Shown here piece after piece: positions 9,069 through 17,109 of a stretch of DNA of 64,000 nt. Position 1 is the first letter of the stretch, and the number at the start of each line of letters is the position of its first letter. Made by a program: the position numbers and the translations under genes. Origin of the DNA: JAYRSJ01 sp041920215 (GTDB lineage Bacteria; Pseudomonadota; Gammaproteobacteria; Burkholderiales; Burkholderiaceae_C); the NCBI GenBank assembly GCA_041920215.1, contig JAYRSJ010000004.1, forward strand, positions 62,001 to 126,000. The letters run 5' to 3'. The notes below the pieces were generated by a model. It was not told the DNA's origin. It searched no databases and worked only from the letters and a program-made list of their open reading frames with translations.

Positions 9069-9848
9069 CTAGCGCGCGGTCGGTGGCAAGGCGCCCGCCG
9101 CGCAGCCTGACAGCCCTGGCAGCTCATAGGGCTGCTGCTTCTGCCGCGCCGCCAGCGCACGCTCGTAGGCGGCCTGCCAGCGCCCGGCCGCCGCGCGGGA
9201 GAAGACGGTATACAGCGGCACCGGCGCCTCGGGCAGGGCCAGCAGCCGGTAGCGCGCCGGCTCGGCCTGCTGGTTCAGGGTGTGGCGCAGCGCACAGCCA
9301 TCGGGGCTGTAGAAGGCGTCGAGATGGCCCCGGTCCAGCATGCGCAGATAGCGATGCTCCACCACATCGCCGCTGAGGCGCTGCAGCTGCAGGCGCGGGT
9401 CACGCAGCAGCGGGCTCAGAAAGCCCTCGCTCCAGACACCGATGCGCAGCGCCCGCAGATCAGCGCTGCCCGCCACCTGAGCCAGCCCATGCTCGGCGCG
9501 CAGCAGCAGCATGGGCCGCACCAGCAGCAGCGGCTGGCTCGCAAACACCAGCCGCGCGCGCCGCTCGGGCGACTCGGCCAGCAGCAGGGCCATGTCCAGC
9601 TGCTGATGCTCCAGCATGCGCAGCAGGCGGGCCAGCGGCAGGGCCTGGAACTGCACCTCCGGCGCCCCCATCGCCGGCAGCAGCGTGCGGAAATAGCGCA
9701 GTGCCGGCGCCTCCTCGTCCCCCTGCGCCGCCGGCACGGCGTGGGGCGGCAGCACAAAGTAGCCGACCCGCAGCGCCGCAGCAACGGCCGGGCTGTGGGC
9801 AAGGCTCAGCAGGGTGCCGAGCAGGAGGGCTGTCAGGAACCGGATCAT
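9069..9848 (-). CDS. periplasmic solute-binding protein (family 3-like), orphan
   Basis: A 259-aa exported protein with a clear Sec signal peptide (hydrophobic residues 4-20, probable cleavage after AVAA). The mature part begins LRVGYFVLPPHA, the typical first beta strand of family 3 binding proteins. RLLRMLEHQQLDMALLLA and RGHLDAFYSPDG match the two hinge regions of that fold. It lies upstream of, and in the same direction as, another binding-protein-like gene (26 bases apart), and the two are likely co-transcribed. No transporter genes flank them. Substrate unknown. Confidence 0.75.
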   Translation of the reverse strand: MIRFLTALLLGTLLSLAHSPAVAAALRVGYFVLPPHAVPAAQGDEEAPALRYFRTLLPAMGAPEVQFQALPLARLLRMLEHQQLDMALLLAESPERRARLVFASQPLLLVRPMLLLRAEHGLAQVAGSADLRALRIGVWSEGFLSPLLRDPRLQLQRLSGDVVEHRYLRMLDRGHLDAFYSPDGCALRHTLNQQAEPARYRLLALPEAPVPLYTVFSRAAAGRWQAAYERALAARQKQQPYELPGLSGCAAGALPPTAR

Positions 9849-9915
9849 TGGCTGGGCAGTATCGGCGATGCGTCAAGCGGCTTGACGCTTTGCAGCACAC
9901 GCCGCCGTGCCGGAT

Positions 9916-10593
9916 TCACGCCGCCAGCGCCTGCGCCTCCAGCTGGGTCTTCAGCCCCGGCGGCAGCCTGAGCTGGCGGGCCAGCTCGTCCAGATAGGCC
10001 CGCTCCATAAAGCTGCTCTCGTCCACCACCAGCAGGCTGGCCAGATACATCTCGGCGGCCATCTCGGGGCTGCTGGCGGTGCGGGCGACCTCGGCCGGGT
10101 CCAGCGGCCGGCGCAGGGCCTGCTCGAACCAGGCGCGCTGAGCAGGATCGGCCTCCAGTCGTTGCAGCTCAGCCTCCAACAGCGCGTTTTCGCGCTCATC
10201 CAGATGGCCATCGGCCTTGGCGGCGGCCAGCATGGCCTGCAGCATCGCCCGGCTGTGCAGCTCCACCTCGGGTGCCGGCAGGCGGTCAACCGTGCGCGGC
10301 GCAGCCGCTGCGGCCGCGGCAGGCTGGCCCTGCTGGGTCTGCTGGGCTTGCCAGCTGCTGTAAGCCTTGTAGGCCATCAGGCCCAGCGCGGCGATGCTGC
10401 CGTACTTGAGTGCCTTGCCGCCGTAGCTGCGCCCGCGCTTGCTGCCCAGCAGCAGGCCCAGTGCACCGCCCACCGTGCCGCCCACGGCGGCCCCCTTGCC
10501 GAACTCGCTCAGGCCGGGCCGGCCGCCGGCCTTGCCATCCAGCAGGCTCAGACCCGACTTCAGCAGCTGCTCCAGCATCGCTTGCGCACTCAT
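9916..10593 (-). CDS. DUF533 / TerB-like tellurite-resistance-fold protein (YebE-like)
   Basis: A 225-aa protein when read from the ATG at 10593, preceded by AAGGAG at ideal spacing; an upstream in-frame ATG at 10662 lacks such a site. It has a glycine-rich hydrophobic segment (AAVGGTVGGALGLLLGSKRG) followed by a short Ala/Gln-rich linker. The C-terminal half is helical and TerB-like, with MLAAAKADGHLDERE resembling the acidic metal-binding loop of that fold. This domain order is that of DUF533 inner-membrane-associated proteins of unknown function. It stands alone between binding-protein genes and a TetR-redoxin operon. Confidence 0.85.
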   Translation of the reverse strand: MSAQAMLEQLLKSGLSLLDGKAGGRPGLSEFGKGAAVGGTVGGALGLLLGSKRGRSYGGKALKYGSIAALGLMAYKAYSSWQAQQTQQGQPAAAAAAAPRTVDRLPAPEVELHSRAMLQAMLAAAKADGHLDERENALLEAELQRLEADPAQRAWFEQALRRPLDPAEVARTASSPEMAAEMYLASLLVVDESSFMERAYLDELARQLRLPPGLKTQLEAQALAA

Positions 10594-10700
10594 CCTTGCT
10601 CCTTGTCGAAGTGCCCGCCGCGATTCGTCGGGCAAGGCCCGCATTTTGCGGCGCCCGGCCACGATTCAAGCCCTGACTTCCGTCATGGCAGGCAAGGCAC

Positions 10701-11291
10701 TCAGGCGGGCGCGAGTCCGTCCAGCCAGCGCCGGCCGGCCGCACTCATGCGCCGCACCACGGCCGGCTCGCGGTGGGCCTGGGCCAGCACGGCCGCGCCC
10801 TGCATCATGGCCAGCAGCTGCTCGGCATGGGCGGCGGCCACCGGTCCCGCCTCGCCCAGCAGCGCGCCAAACTGCCCGGCCAGCCAGGATTGCAGACCGC
10901 TCAGCACCGCGCTGGCGCTGGGCAGCAGGGCCGCGTCGCCCTTGCCCAGCTCGCTGCACAGCGAGCCGATCGGGCAGCCCTGCAGGGCCAGCATCTCGGC
11001 CTGCGACTCCACATGATCGAGAAAGCCCTGCAGCTTCAGCCTGGCTTGCGCGGCGGGGGCGAGACCGGGCCCGGCAACCCCATCGAGCGTCGCGATCAGG
11101 TCGGCCTGCCGCGCCTCGCTGACCGCCGTCAGCAGCTCCGCCTTGGTCTTGAAGTAGTAGCTGAGATTGCCCTTGAGCATGCCGCTGGCCTGGGCCACGT
11201 CGCCCAGCGCGGTCTCGGCAAAGCCCTTCGCTGCGATCAGGCTCTGGGCACTGGCGATGATCTGCGCCCGCTTGCCGCCGGCGGCCGTCAC
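10701..11291 (-). CDS. TetR/AcrR family transcriptional regulator
   Basis: A 196-aa regulator starting at a GTG (11289-11291) that overlaps the TGA of the upstream redoxin gene (GTGA), so the two are translationally coupled. The N-terminal HTH reads GFAETALGDVAQASGMLKGN, then LSYYFKTKAELL. The C-terminal part contains QGCPIGSLCSELG, which in this subfamily (YcdC/LfrR-like, often redox or electrophile responsive) carries cysteines that could sense reactive compounds (inference). It probably represses its own operon through the paired dyads at 11864-11904. Confidence 0.92.
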   Translation of the reverse strand: MTAAGGKRAQIIASAQSLIAAKGFAETALGDVAQASGMLKGNLSYYFKTKAELLTAVSEARQADLIATLDGVAGPGLAPAAQARLKLQGFLDHVESQAEMLALQGCPIGSLCSELGKGDAALLPSASAVLSGLQSWLAGQFGALLGEAGPVAAAHAEQLLAMMQGAAVLAQAHREPAVVRRMSAAGRRWLDGLAPA

Positions 11292-11848
11292 AGCGCCAGC
11301 TCCGCAGCGACGGCCGGCAGCGGCGGCAGCCAGGCCTCGATCTCGGCCAGCGGCAGGTGATCGCCGATATCGCGCCCGTAGTAGGCCCGCGCGATGCGGC
11401 CCTCGGCGTCGATCAGGAAATCGGCCGGGCAGCGGTCCACCGGACCCTCGATGCGACCGGGCCAATGGCCGGCGGCCATCGCGCGCAGCGCCAGGCCCCA
11501 GGCTGCGGGGCTCAGCAAGGCGCTCCAGCGCGACTCCACCCCCCAGCGACGGTAATGCTGCAGTTGCGGATCGGGCAGCAGCGGGAACGGCGCATCCTGC
11601 CGGCCCACGTACTCCGCCATCGAGGCAGCCGGCGACTGGAACACCGCCAGCAGGGTCAGCCCCCGGGCCTGCAGGCGCGGATGGGCGAGGATCAGCTCGC
11701 GCATGCGCAGATTGCACAGCGGGCAGGACGCGTAGCGGTAGAAGGACAGCAGCACCGGGCGGCCACGCAGGGCCGCCAGATCCTGGGGCCGCCCCAGAAA
11801 GTCAGGTCCGCGCAGTTCCGGCGCCATCGCGCCAGGCAGAAGTCGCAT
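11288..11848 (-). CDS. AhpC/TSA-type peroxiredoxin-like protein
   Basis: A 186-aa thioredoxin-fold protein. Residues near 40 read YASCPLCNLRMREL, a CxxC redox motif at the position used by AhpC/TSA-like redoxins. SPAASMAEYVGRQDAPFPLLPDP and FLIDAEGRIARAYYGRDI follow, typical of the 'peroxiredoxin-like family protein' group. It lacks a signal peptide, so it is likely cytoplasmic and reduces peroxides or protein disulfides. It is the first gene of a two-gene operon with a TetR regulator and sits under two operator-like dyads, which suggests inducible detoxification. Confidence 0.85.
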   Translation of the reverse strand: MRLLPGAMAPELRGPDFLGRPQDLAALRGRPVLLSFYRYASCPLCNLRMRELILAHPRLQARGLTLLAVFQSPAASMAEYVGRQDAPFPLLPDPQLQHYRRWGVESRWSALLSPAAWGLALRAMAAGHWPGRIEGPVDRCPADFLIDAEGRIARAYYGRDIGDHLPLAEIEAWLPPLPAVAAELAL

Positions 11849-11863
11849 CGTGATTCCCTTCAG

Positions 11864-11904
11864 TTTGGACGAACGACCAAACTATATCAGGACGGGCGTC
11901 CAAA
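11864..11904 (-). promoter_or_regulatory. extended -10 promoter flanked by two TetR-type operators
   Basis: On the minus strand TGATATAGT forms an extended -10 (TATAGT, 11881-11886) about 35 bases upstream of the redoxin start. A dyad TTTGGACG..CCAAA (11864-11881) lies over the expected transcription start. A second dyad GGACG-GG-CGTCC followed by AAA (11890-11904) lies over the spacer. Both share the half-site TTTGGACG. The layout is that of an autorepressed TetR operon; the regulator assignment is inferred from the co-transcribed TetR gene. Confidence 0.72.
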
Positions 11905-11924
11905 TGCGCGGTCACGCGCGAGGC

Positions 11925-13040
11925 TCAGGCGGGCAGCGCGACGATGGTGCTGACCCGGTTGCGCCCACCCGACTTGGCCTGGTAGAGCGCGCGGTCGGCG
12001 GTGGCCACCAGCGCCTCGGCAGCCCGGCGCGGCTCGGTCTGGCGGTCCTGCTCATCCAGCATGGCCAGGCCTATGGACACGGTGGCCTGCAGTTCGCCGC
12101 CCGCTGTGGCCGGAAAGGCCTGGCCGGCGATGCGCAGCCGCACCCGCTCGGCGATCTCATGCGCGGCCGCGGCGCTGGCACGCGGCAGCAACAGCACGAA
12201 CTCCTCGCCACCCCAGCGTGCGATGGTGTCGCCGGCGCGCAGCTGGCCCTGGATCATCAGGCCCACCATGCGCAGCACTCCATCGCCGCTGGCATGGCCG
12301 TGGCGGTCGTTGATCTGCTTGAAATGGTCGATATCGAGGAACAGGCAGGCCAGCGGCAGGCGGTAGCGCCGCGCCTGCGCGATCTCGATCGGGCAGCGGT
12401 GCTCGAAGTAGCGGCGGTTGTGCACCCCGGTCAGCGCATCGGTGAGACCGGCCAGCTTGAGCCGCTCCTGGGCCAGCACGCTTTCCAGGCAGACCGCCGC
12501 AATCGCCGCCAGCCGCTCCAGGAACTTGGTGCCGGCCTGGGCCTCGTAGCGCTGTGGATCGCGGCTGCCGAAATGCAGGCTGCCGATCAGCTGGCCGCGC
12601 CGGCTCAGCGGCAGCAGCGCCACCGAGGCCAGGCCCGGCGCCTGGGCGCCGAACAGCGACGCATGCAGCTCGGCCCGGTAGGGCCCCAGGCGCGGCGCCT
12701 GGGTCTCGCCATAAAGCGCCTGCAGCGCCGCCGGCGAGGCCTGCAGGCTCAGGCCCTGCAGACCGGCATCGGCGTCGCTTAGCGCCGGACCCAGCACCCG
12801 GCCCAGCTCCAGCTCGCGGTCCAGCAGGGTCAGGCTCACCGCATCCAGGCCGAAGGCCGGCTGGTACTCACGCAGCAGCAGGCGCGCCAGCTCGGCCAGG
12901 CTGCCGGCGGCGATCAGGCGATGCTCCAGCTGCTCGAAGCGGCGCATCTTGTCCTCGTTGGACCGCGCCTCGCGCAGCAGGCCCTCCAGCTGCTGACGCA
13001 GGGCCTGATTCTCGGCCTGGAGATCGGCAAGGGTGGACAT
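11925..13040 (-). CDS. diguanylate cyclase with N-terminal DUF484/GAF-like domain
   Basis: A 371-aa soluble protein from the ATG at 13040, where coding character begins; an in-frame extension to 13169 looks non-coding. A short coiled coil (ADLQAENQALRQQLEGLL) leads into a GAF-like DUF484 domain (about residues 30-190). A GGDEF domain follows (about 205-365) with the active variant GGEEF, the substrate-binding region FLDIDHFKQIND, and no clear RxxD inhibitory site read with certainty. It is predicted to make c-di-GMP from two GTP in response to a cytosolic cue. It appears monocistronic. Confidence 0.92.
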   Translation of the reverse strand: MSTLADLQAENQALRQQLEGLLREARSNEDKMRRFEQLEHRLIAAGSLAELARLLLREYQPAFGLDAVSLTLLDRELELGRVLGPALSDADAGLQGLSLQASPAALQALYGETQAPRLGPYRAELHASLFGAQAPGLASVALLPLSRRGQLIGSLHFGSRDPQRYEAQAGTKFLERLAAIAAVCLESVLAQERLKLAGLTDALTGVHNRRYFEHRCPIEIAQARRYRLPLACLFLDIDHFKQINDRHGHASGDGVLRMVGLMIQGQLRAGDTIARWGGEEFVLLLPRASAAAAHEIAERVRLRIAGQAFPATAGGELQATVSIGLAMLDEQDRQTEPRRAAEALVATADRALYQAKSGGRNRVSTIVALPA

Positions 13041-13237
13041 TGCGTGTGCGATTGGCAGCGAGGGTGGCGGTATGGCGGCCGATTCTCGCCGCAGTGCGCT
13101 GCGCCGCTGCCTAGCGGAATCCCTTCGGTGCGGCCTGGCGCACTCCGGGAGAACCCGCAACAGCCGCAAGCCCGGCGGCAGCGCCGGTGTTTATGCCCAA
13201 CAATCACCACCCACGGCCAGCAAAGAAAGCCAAAGCC

Positions 13238-13531
13238 ATGATTCTTGAAGTCGCCGAGATCCAGATCGCCCCCGGCCAGCAGGCCGCCTTCGAGGCCGCG
13301 ATCCAGCACGGCATCGCCAGCGTCATCTCCCAGGCCCGTGGCTTTGTGCGGGCCGAGGTCCAGCATGGCATCGAGTCGCCCGAGCGCTATCTGCTGCAGA
13401 TCCAGTGGCAGACGCTGGAGGATCACACCGAGCATTTCCGCGGCGGCCCCTTGTTCCCGCAATGGCGCGCCATCGTCGGCCCCTTCTTCGCCGCGCCGCC
13501 GCGGGTCGAGCATTTCAGGCTGCTGAGCTGA
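13238..13531 (+). CDS. antibiotic biosynthesis monooxygenase (ABM) fold protein
   Basis: A 97-aa protein from the ATG at 13238; the 17 extra residues of an in-frame upstream start do not resemble the family. The small ferredoxin-like ABM fold is recognisable from MILEVAEIQIAPGQ, the central YLLQIQWQTLEDHTEHFR and the C-terminal PPRVEHFRLL. Such proteins act as cofactor-free monooxygenases, haem-degrading enzymes or merely dimeric ligand binders, so the reaction is not assignable. It is convergent with the MFS gene. Confidence 0.85.
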   Translation: MILEVAEIQIAPGQQAAFEAAIQHGIASVISQARGFVRAEVQHGIESPERYLLQIQWQTLEDHTEHFRGGPLFPQWRAIVGPFFAAPPRVEHFRLLS

Positions 13532-13537
13532 GGCCGG

Positions 13538-13554
13538 GCCGCGCTCAGCGCGGC
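13538..13554. terminator. GC hairpin between convergent genes
   Basis: Stem GCCGCGC (13538-13544), loop TCA, stem GCGCGGC (13548-13554), directly after the ABM gene and overlapping the stop of the MFS gene. There is no T tract on either side, so termination is only plausible. Confidence 0.35.
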
Positions 13555-14804
13555 TCGCTGCCGCCAAACAGCGTCGGATGGCTGCGGGCGTAGAAGCCGT
13601 CGGCCTGCGCGTGGCTGAAGTTCAGGAAGTCGCGGTAGCCCGGCACCCGCAGATAGCCCAGGCCCACCAGGAAAAGGCCCAGGCCCATGGCCGCATAGAC
13701 CCAGTCCACCGACCAGACCGTCAGGCCCAGGCCGGCAAGACCTGGCCCCAGCATGCCGGCCACCTGCATCACCATCATATTGACCGCGGTCATGCGGGCG
13801 CGGAAGGCCTGGGGCATGGCCAGCATCCGGTGGGTCTGGCCGACCATCTGCACCGTCGAGATGCAAAAGCCCAGCAGGCCGAACAGCACGACGATCAGCA
13901 GCGGGCTGTGGCTGAAACCCAGCGCCAGCATCGCCAGACCCTCGGTGAGGATGGCGCCGAAGCTGGCGCTGAAGCGGCCGATGCGCCCGGCCAGCCAGAC
14001 CGAACCGCCCAGCGCGCCCAGCAGCATGCCGCCGGCCAGCGCCGCCTCGCAGGCCCCCAGCCACAGGGCCGAGAGCTGCAGGCTCTGCACCTTCAGCGGC
14101 ACCAGGATGCCTATGCCCGGCACGAAGAAGACCATCACCAGAAAGGAGACGAAGGTCCAGCCGCGCTCCAGCGGCATCTGCCATTTGGCCGCCAGCCCGG
14201 CGCGCAGATCGCGCAGCCAGTGGCGCGCCCCGCCCGCCTGCGGCTGCGGCCGTGGCGCGCGGATGCGTCCCGCCAGCAGGGCCGCGCAGCCCAGCATCGC
14301 CGCATGCAGCCACAGCGCCGCCGGCGTGCTGGCGACGGCCAGCACCAGGCCGCCCAGCGCCGGGCCCAGCAGCCGCCCCAGGGCCTGCGCGCTCTTCTGC
14401 AGGCCCAGGCCCTCGGTCAGGCGCTCGGCCGGCAGCAGCTCGGCCACGATGCTGAAAGAGGCCGGCATCACCGCCGCCATCGCGATCACCGGGATCAGCT
14501 CCAGCGCCAGGATCAGGCCCAGCTGGTAGTGACCCGCCTGCGCGACGCCGGCCAGCACCAGGCTCTCCAGCGTCATCAGCAGCAGGCCGCCGGCGATCAG
14601 GTCACGCTTGGAGACGCGGTCGCCCAGCGGCGACAGCAGCGGCAGCGCGATGAAGGAGGCCAGGGCCATGCTGACCGCGTAGATGGACAGATGGGCGGCG
14701 CCACCCTCGTGGGCGATCCACCAGGGCACGGCCACATGGCCCACCATCAGCGAGAGCAGCATCAGCACATCGCTGAGCAGCAAGAGCGGAAAGGCCCGGC
14801 CCAT
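13545..14804 (-). CDS. major facilitator superfamily transporter
   Basis: A 419-aa polytopic inner-membrane protein with about 12 hydrophobic segments. The cytoplasmic loop 2-3 motif A is visible (SPLGDRVSKRDLIAGG) and there is a long central loop rich in Arg and Pro near residues 190-215 (RAPRPQPQ). It resembles drug:proton antiporters of the MFS exporter group; the substrate is unknown. The ATG at 14804 gives a normal N-terminus (MGRAFPLLLLS). A GTG 12 codons upstream (14840) is an alternative, as homologues often carry a short basic leader. The gene is divergent from the ABC efflux operon, sharing a 267-base control region. Confidence 0.9.
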   Translation of the reverse strand: MGRAFPLLLLSDVLMLLSLMVGHVAVPWWIAHEGGAAHLSIYAVSMALASFIALPLLSPLGDRVSKRDLIAGGLLLMTLESLVLAGVAQAGHYQLGLILALELIPVIAMAAVMPASFSIVAELLPAERLTEGLGLQKSAQALGRLLGPALGGLVLAVASTPAALWLHAAMLGCAALLAGRIRAPRPQPQAGGARHWLRDLRAGLAAKWQMPLERGWTFVSFLVMVFFVPGIGILVPLKVQSLQLSALWLGACEAALAGGMLLGALGGSVWLAGRIGRFSASFGAILTEGLAMLALGFSHSPLLIVVLFGLLGFCISTVQMVGQTHRMLAMPQAFRARMTAVNMMVMQVAGMLGPGLAGLGLTVWSVDWVYAAMGLGLFLVGLGYLRVPGYRDFLNFSHAQADGFYARSHPTLFGGSEPR

Positions 14805-14934
14805 GGGGGCGAGGCGTCGGCGGAGGGCGGCGAGCAGCACAGCGGGGGCGTCAGCAAAGCCTGCAGTGTTGCATGCGCCCGGCCGGCCTTGGCCTGGCGG
14901 CGGGCGGCACGCGCACCGCCGGGCAGGCGCGATC

Positions 14935-14989
14935 CGGACGCTGTCCGCCACTGTCTGTCCGCCGCTGTCCAGCCACCGTCCGCGGACAG
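14935..14989 (+). promoter_or_regulatory. candidate enhancer (UAS) for the sigma-54 efflux promoter
   Basis: Clustered repeats of the hexamer GTCCGC. CGGAC-GCT-GTCCG forms a dyad (14935-14947), two tandem 14-base copies start CTGTCCGCC (14941-14954 and 14955-14968), CTGTCC-N13-GGACAG forms a wider dyad (14965-14989), and GTCCGCGGAC is a perfect palindrome (14978-14987). They lie about 80-135 bases before the predicted start of transcription, the usual place for NtrC-family activator sites. The divergent MFS gene could also respond to them. Confidence 0.65.
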
Positions 14990-15043
14990 TCAGGCCGCCC
15001 CCAAGACGCGCCCAAGTGCTTGATTTTCCTGGCCGGCATCGGC

Positions 15044-15059
15044 TGGCACACGGATTGCA
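15044..15059 (+). promoter_or_regulatory. sigma-54 (-24/-12) promoter of the ABC efflux operon
   Basis: TGGCAC (15044-15049), five bases, TTGCA (15055-15059). The invariant GG and GC doublets are separated by exactly 10 bases, as sigma-54 requires. Transcription should begin near 15070, two bases before the first ATG of the operon. The operon itself encodes a sigma-54 activator, which fits. Confidence 0.85.
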
Positions 15060-15071
15060 AACCGAGTGATC

Positions 15072-16343
15072 ATGTTCCGCGACACCTCCGCCCAAGACCG
15101 CCCCATCGCCGCCGCCCGCCGGCCGCGCTGGATCGCTCCGCTGCTGCTGGCCCTGGCGGCCGGCGCCGGCCTGCTGTGGGTCTGGCCGGCCCTGCAGCAC
15201 CGGCTGGGCAGCGGGCCCTCGGTCAGCCTGGCCAGGCTGCAGATCGCCGAGGTCGGCTGGGGGCCGCTGACCCGCGATATCGCGGCCGAGGGCAAGGTGG
15301 TGGCCGCCGCCAGCCCCACCCTGTACGCGGCCCAGCCCGGCATCGTCAGGCTGGCGGTGCGGGCCGGCGACGCGGTCGAGGCGGGTCAGGTCTTGCTGAC
15401 GATTGACAGCCCCGAGCTGCAGGCCCAGCTGGCCCAGGAGCGCGCCAACGAGCAGGCCTTGCAGGCCGAGGCGGGCCGCGCCGAGGCCGCCGCCCGCCAG
15501 CAGCAGGCCCAGGCCGCCGCCAGTCTGGAGAACGCCCGCATCGCCCAGCAGGCCGCCCAGCTGGAGCTGCGCCGCCAGACCCAGGCCTTCGAGGCCGGCG
15601 CCACCGCCGGCGTGCAGGTGGATCTGGCGCGCGACAGCCTGGCCCGTGCCGAGGTCGCGCTGCGCCAGGCCCGCGAGCTGGCCGCGCTGCAGCAGGAGGC
15701 CGGCCGCCACGAGCTGGCGGCCAAGCAGCAGGCCTGGCAGCGCCAGCGCCTGCTGGTGGCCGAGTTGGCGCGCCAGCAGCAGCAGCTGGCGGTGCGCTCG
15801 CCGGTCAAGGGCCAGGTGGGCCAGCTCTTCGTCGAGGAGCGCATGCAGGTGGGCCGCGACGCCCGCCTGGCCAGCGTCATCGACCTGAGCCAGCTGGAGC
15901 TGCAGGTGCAGGTGGCCGAGAGCCAGGCGCGCGAGCTGCAGCTGGGCATGGGCGGCGAGATCAGCGGCGGCAGCGGCCAGCGCTGGCAGGGCCGCATCAG
16001 CGCGATCTCGCCCGAGGTGGTCAATAACGAGGTGGCGGCGCGGCTGCGCTTCGAGGGCAGCACCCCCGGGCAGCTGCGCCAGAACCAGCGCCTGTCGGTG
16101 CGCATCCTGCTGGAGCAGCGCGAGCGGGTGCTGGGCGTGGCGCGCGGCAGCTTTGTCGAGCAGGGCGGGGGCCGCCAGGCCTACCGGCTGCGCGACGGCG
16201 TGGCCGAGAAGGTGGCGCTGCGCCTGGGCGCACAAAGCCTCAGCCGGGTCGAGGTGCTGGAGGGCGCGGTCGCCGGCGACCGCCTGGTCATCGGCGGCGC
16301 CGAGGCCTTTGACGGCGCCCAGCGCGTGCTGGTCGCCCAGTGA
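15072..16343 (+). CDS. efflux periplasmic adaptor (HlyD/MacA-type membrane fusion protein)
   Basis: A 423-aa adaptor linking the inner-membrane ABC permeases to the outer-membrane channel. The N-terminal sequence FRDTSAQDRPI is typical of a family of adaptors in Proteobacteria. One transmembrane anchor spans about residues 20-40. A barrel/lipoyl half-motif (AAQPGIVRLAVRAGDAVEAGQVL) follows, then a long alpha-helical hairpin (about 115-235, Gln/Ala/Glu/Arg-rich), the second lipoyl half (VRSPVKGQVGQLFVEE) and beta-barrel domains. ATG 15072 was preferred over GTG 15066 because the sigma-54 promoter predicts transcription from about 15070; no ribosome site is evident. It is the first gene of a seven-gene operon. 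Confidence 0.92.
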   Translation: MFRDTSAQDRPIAAARRPRWIAPLLLALAAGAGLLWVWPALQHRLGSGPSVSLARLQIAEVGWGPLTRDIAAEGKVVAAASPTLYAAQPGIVRLAVRAGDAVEAGQVLLTIDSPELQAQLAQERANEQALQAEAGRAEAAARQQQAQAAASLENARIAQQAAQLELRRQTQAFEAGATAGVQVDLARDSLARAEVALRQARELAALQQEAGRHELAAKQQAWQRQRLLVAELARQQQQLAVRSPVKGQVGQLFVEERMQVGRDARLASVIDLSQLELQVQVAESQARELQLGMGGEISGGSGQRWQGRISAISPEVVNNEVAARLRFEGSTPGQLRQNQRLSVRILLEQRERVLGVARGSFVEQGGGRQAYRLRDGVAEKVALRLGAQSLSRVEVLEGAVAGDRLVIGGAEAFDGAQRVLVAQ

Positions 16344-16372
16344 ACGACAACATCCCCAAGGAGCAGGAAACC

Positions 16373-17104
16373 ATGCTGAAGATGGAAAAGCTGTCCAAGG
16401 TCTACCGCACCGAGATGGTCGAGACCTATGCGCTGCGCGACTTCGATCTGGCGGTCCGGGCCGGCGAGTTCGTCGCGGTCACCGGTCCCTCGGGCTCGGG
16501 CAAGACCACCTTTCTGACCATCGCCGGCCTGCTGGAGGCCTGCAGCGGCGGGCGCTACGAGCTGGACGGCCAGGACGTCAGCCAGATGAGCGATGCCCAG
16601 CGCTCGCGTCTGCGCAACGAGAAGATCGGCTTCATCTTCCAGGCCTTCAATCTGATCCCCGATCTGAACGTTCTGGACAATATCGAGGTGCCGCTGCGCT
16701 ACCGCGGCTTCAAGGGCGAGGAGCGCCGTCGCCGCGCCCGTGAGGCGCTGGCCCGGGTGGGCATGTCGGCGCGCGAGCGCCACTACCCGGCCGAGCTCTC
16801 GGGCGGGCAGCAGCAGCGGGTGGCGATCGCCCGCGCACTGGCCGGCTCGCCGCGCCTGCTGCTGGCCGACGAGCCCACCGGCAATCTGGACAGTCAGATG
16901 GCGCGCGGCGTGATGGATCTGCTGGAGGAGTTGCATCGCGAGGGCGCGACCATCGTGATGGTCACCCACGATGCGCAGCTGGCCGCCCGCGCCCAGCGCA
17001 ATGTGCATGTGATGGACGGCCGCGTGGTCGATATCGCCGCCGAGCTGCGCCTGGGCGGCCTGCTGCCGGCGGATCCGGTCGCTGCGGCGGCCGTCGGCGC
17101 CTGA
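16373..17104 (+). CDS. ABC transporter ATP-binding protein (LolD/MacB-type)
   Basis: A 243-aa nucleotide-binding subunit. Walker A is GPSGSGKTT, the Q-loop is in FIFQAFNLIPDL, the signature is LSGGQQQRVAIARAL, Walker B is LLLADEPTGNLD and the H-loop is VTHD. The ATG at 16373 is preceded by AAGGAG plus a further purine run, so it is preferred to a GTG at 16340 overlapping the adaptor stop. The sequence belongs to the FtsE/LolD/MacB ATPase branch that drives mechanotransmission permeases rather than substrate pores. It pairs with the two separate permeases downstream. Confidence 0.95.
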   Translation: MLKMEKLSKVYRTEMVETYALRDFDLAVRAGEFVAVTGPSGSGKTTFLTIAGLLEACSGGRYELDGQDVSQMSDAQRSRLRNEKIGFIFQAFNLIPDLNVLDNIEVPLRYRGFKGEERRRRAREALARVGMSARERHYPAELSGGQQQRVAIARALAGSPRLLLADEPTGNLDSQMARGVMDLLEELHREGATIVMVTHDAQLAARAQRNVHVMDGRVVDIAAELRLGGLLPADPVAAAAVGA

Positions 17105-17109
17105 TCGCC

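Noticed and set aside
13578..15023. Plus-strand open frame opposite the MFS gene
   Set aside because: Gln/His-rich antisense translation; the MFS gene has TM segments and motif A.
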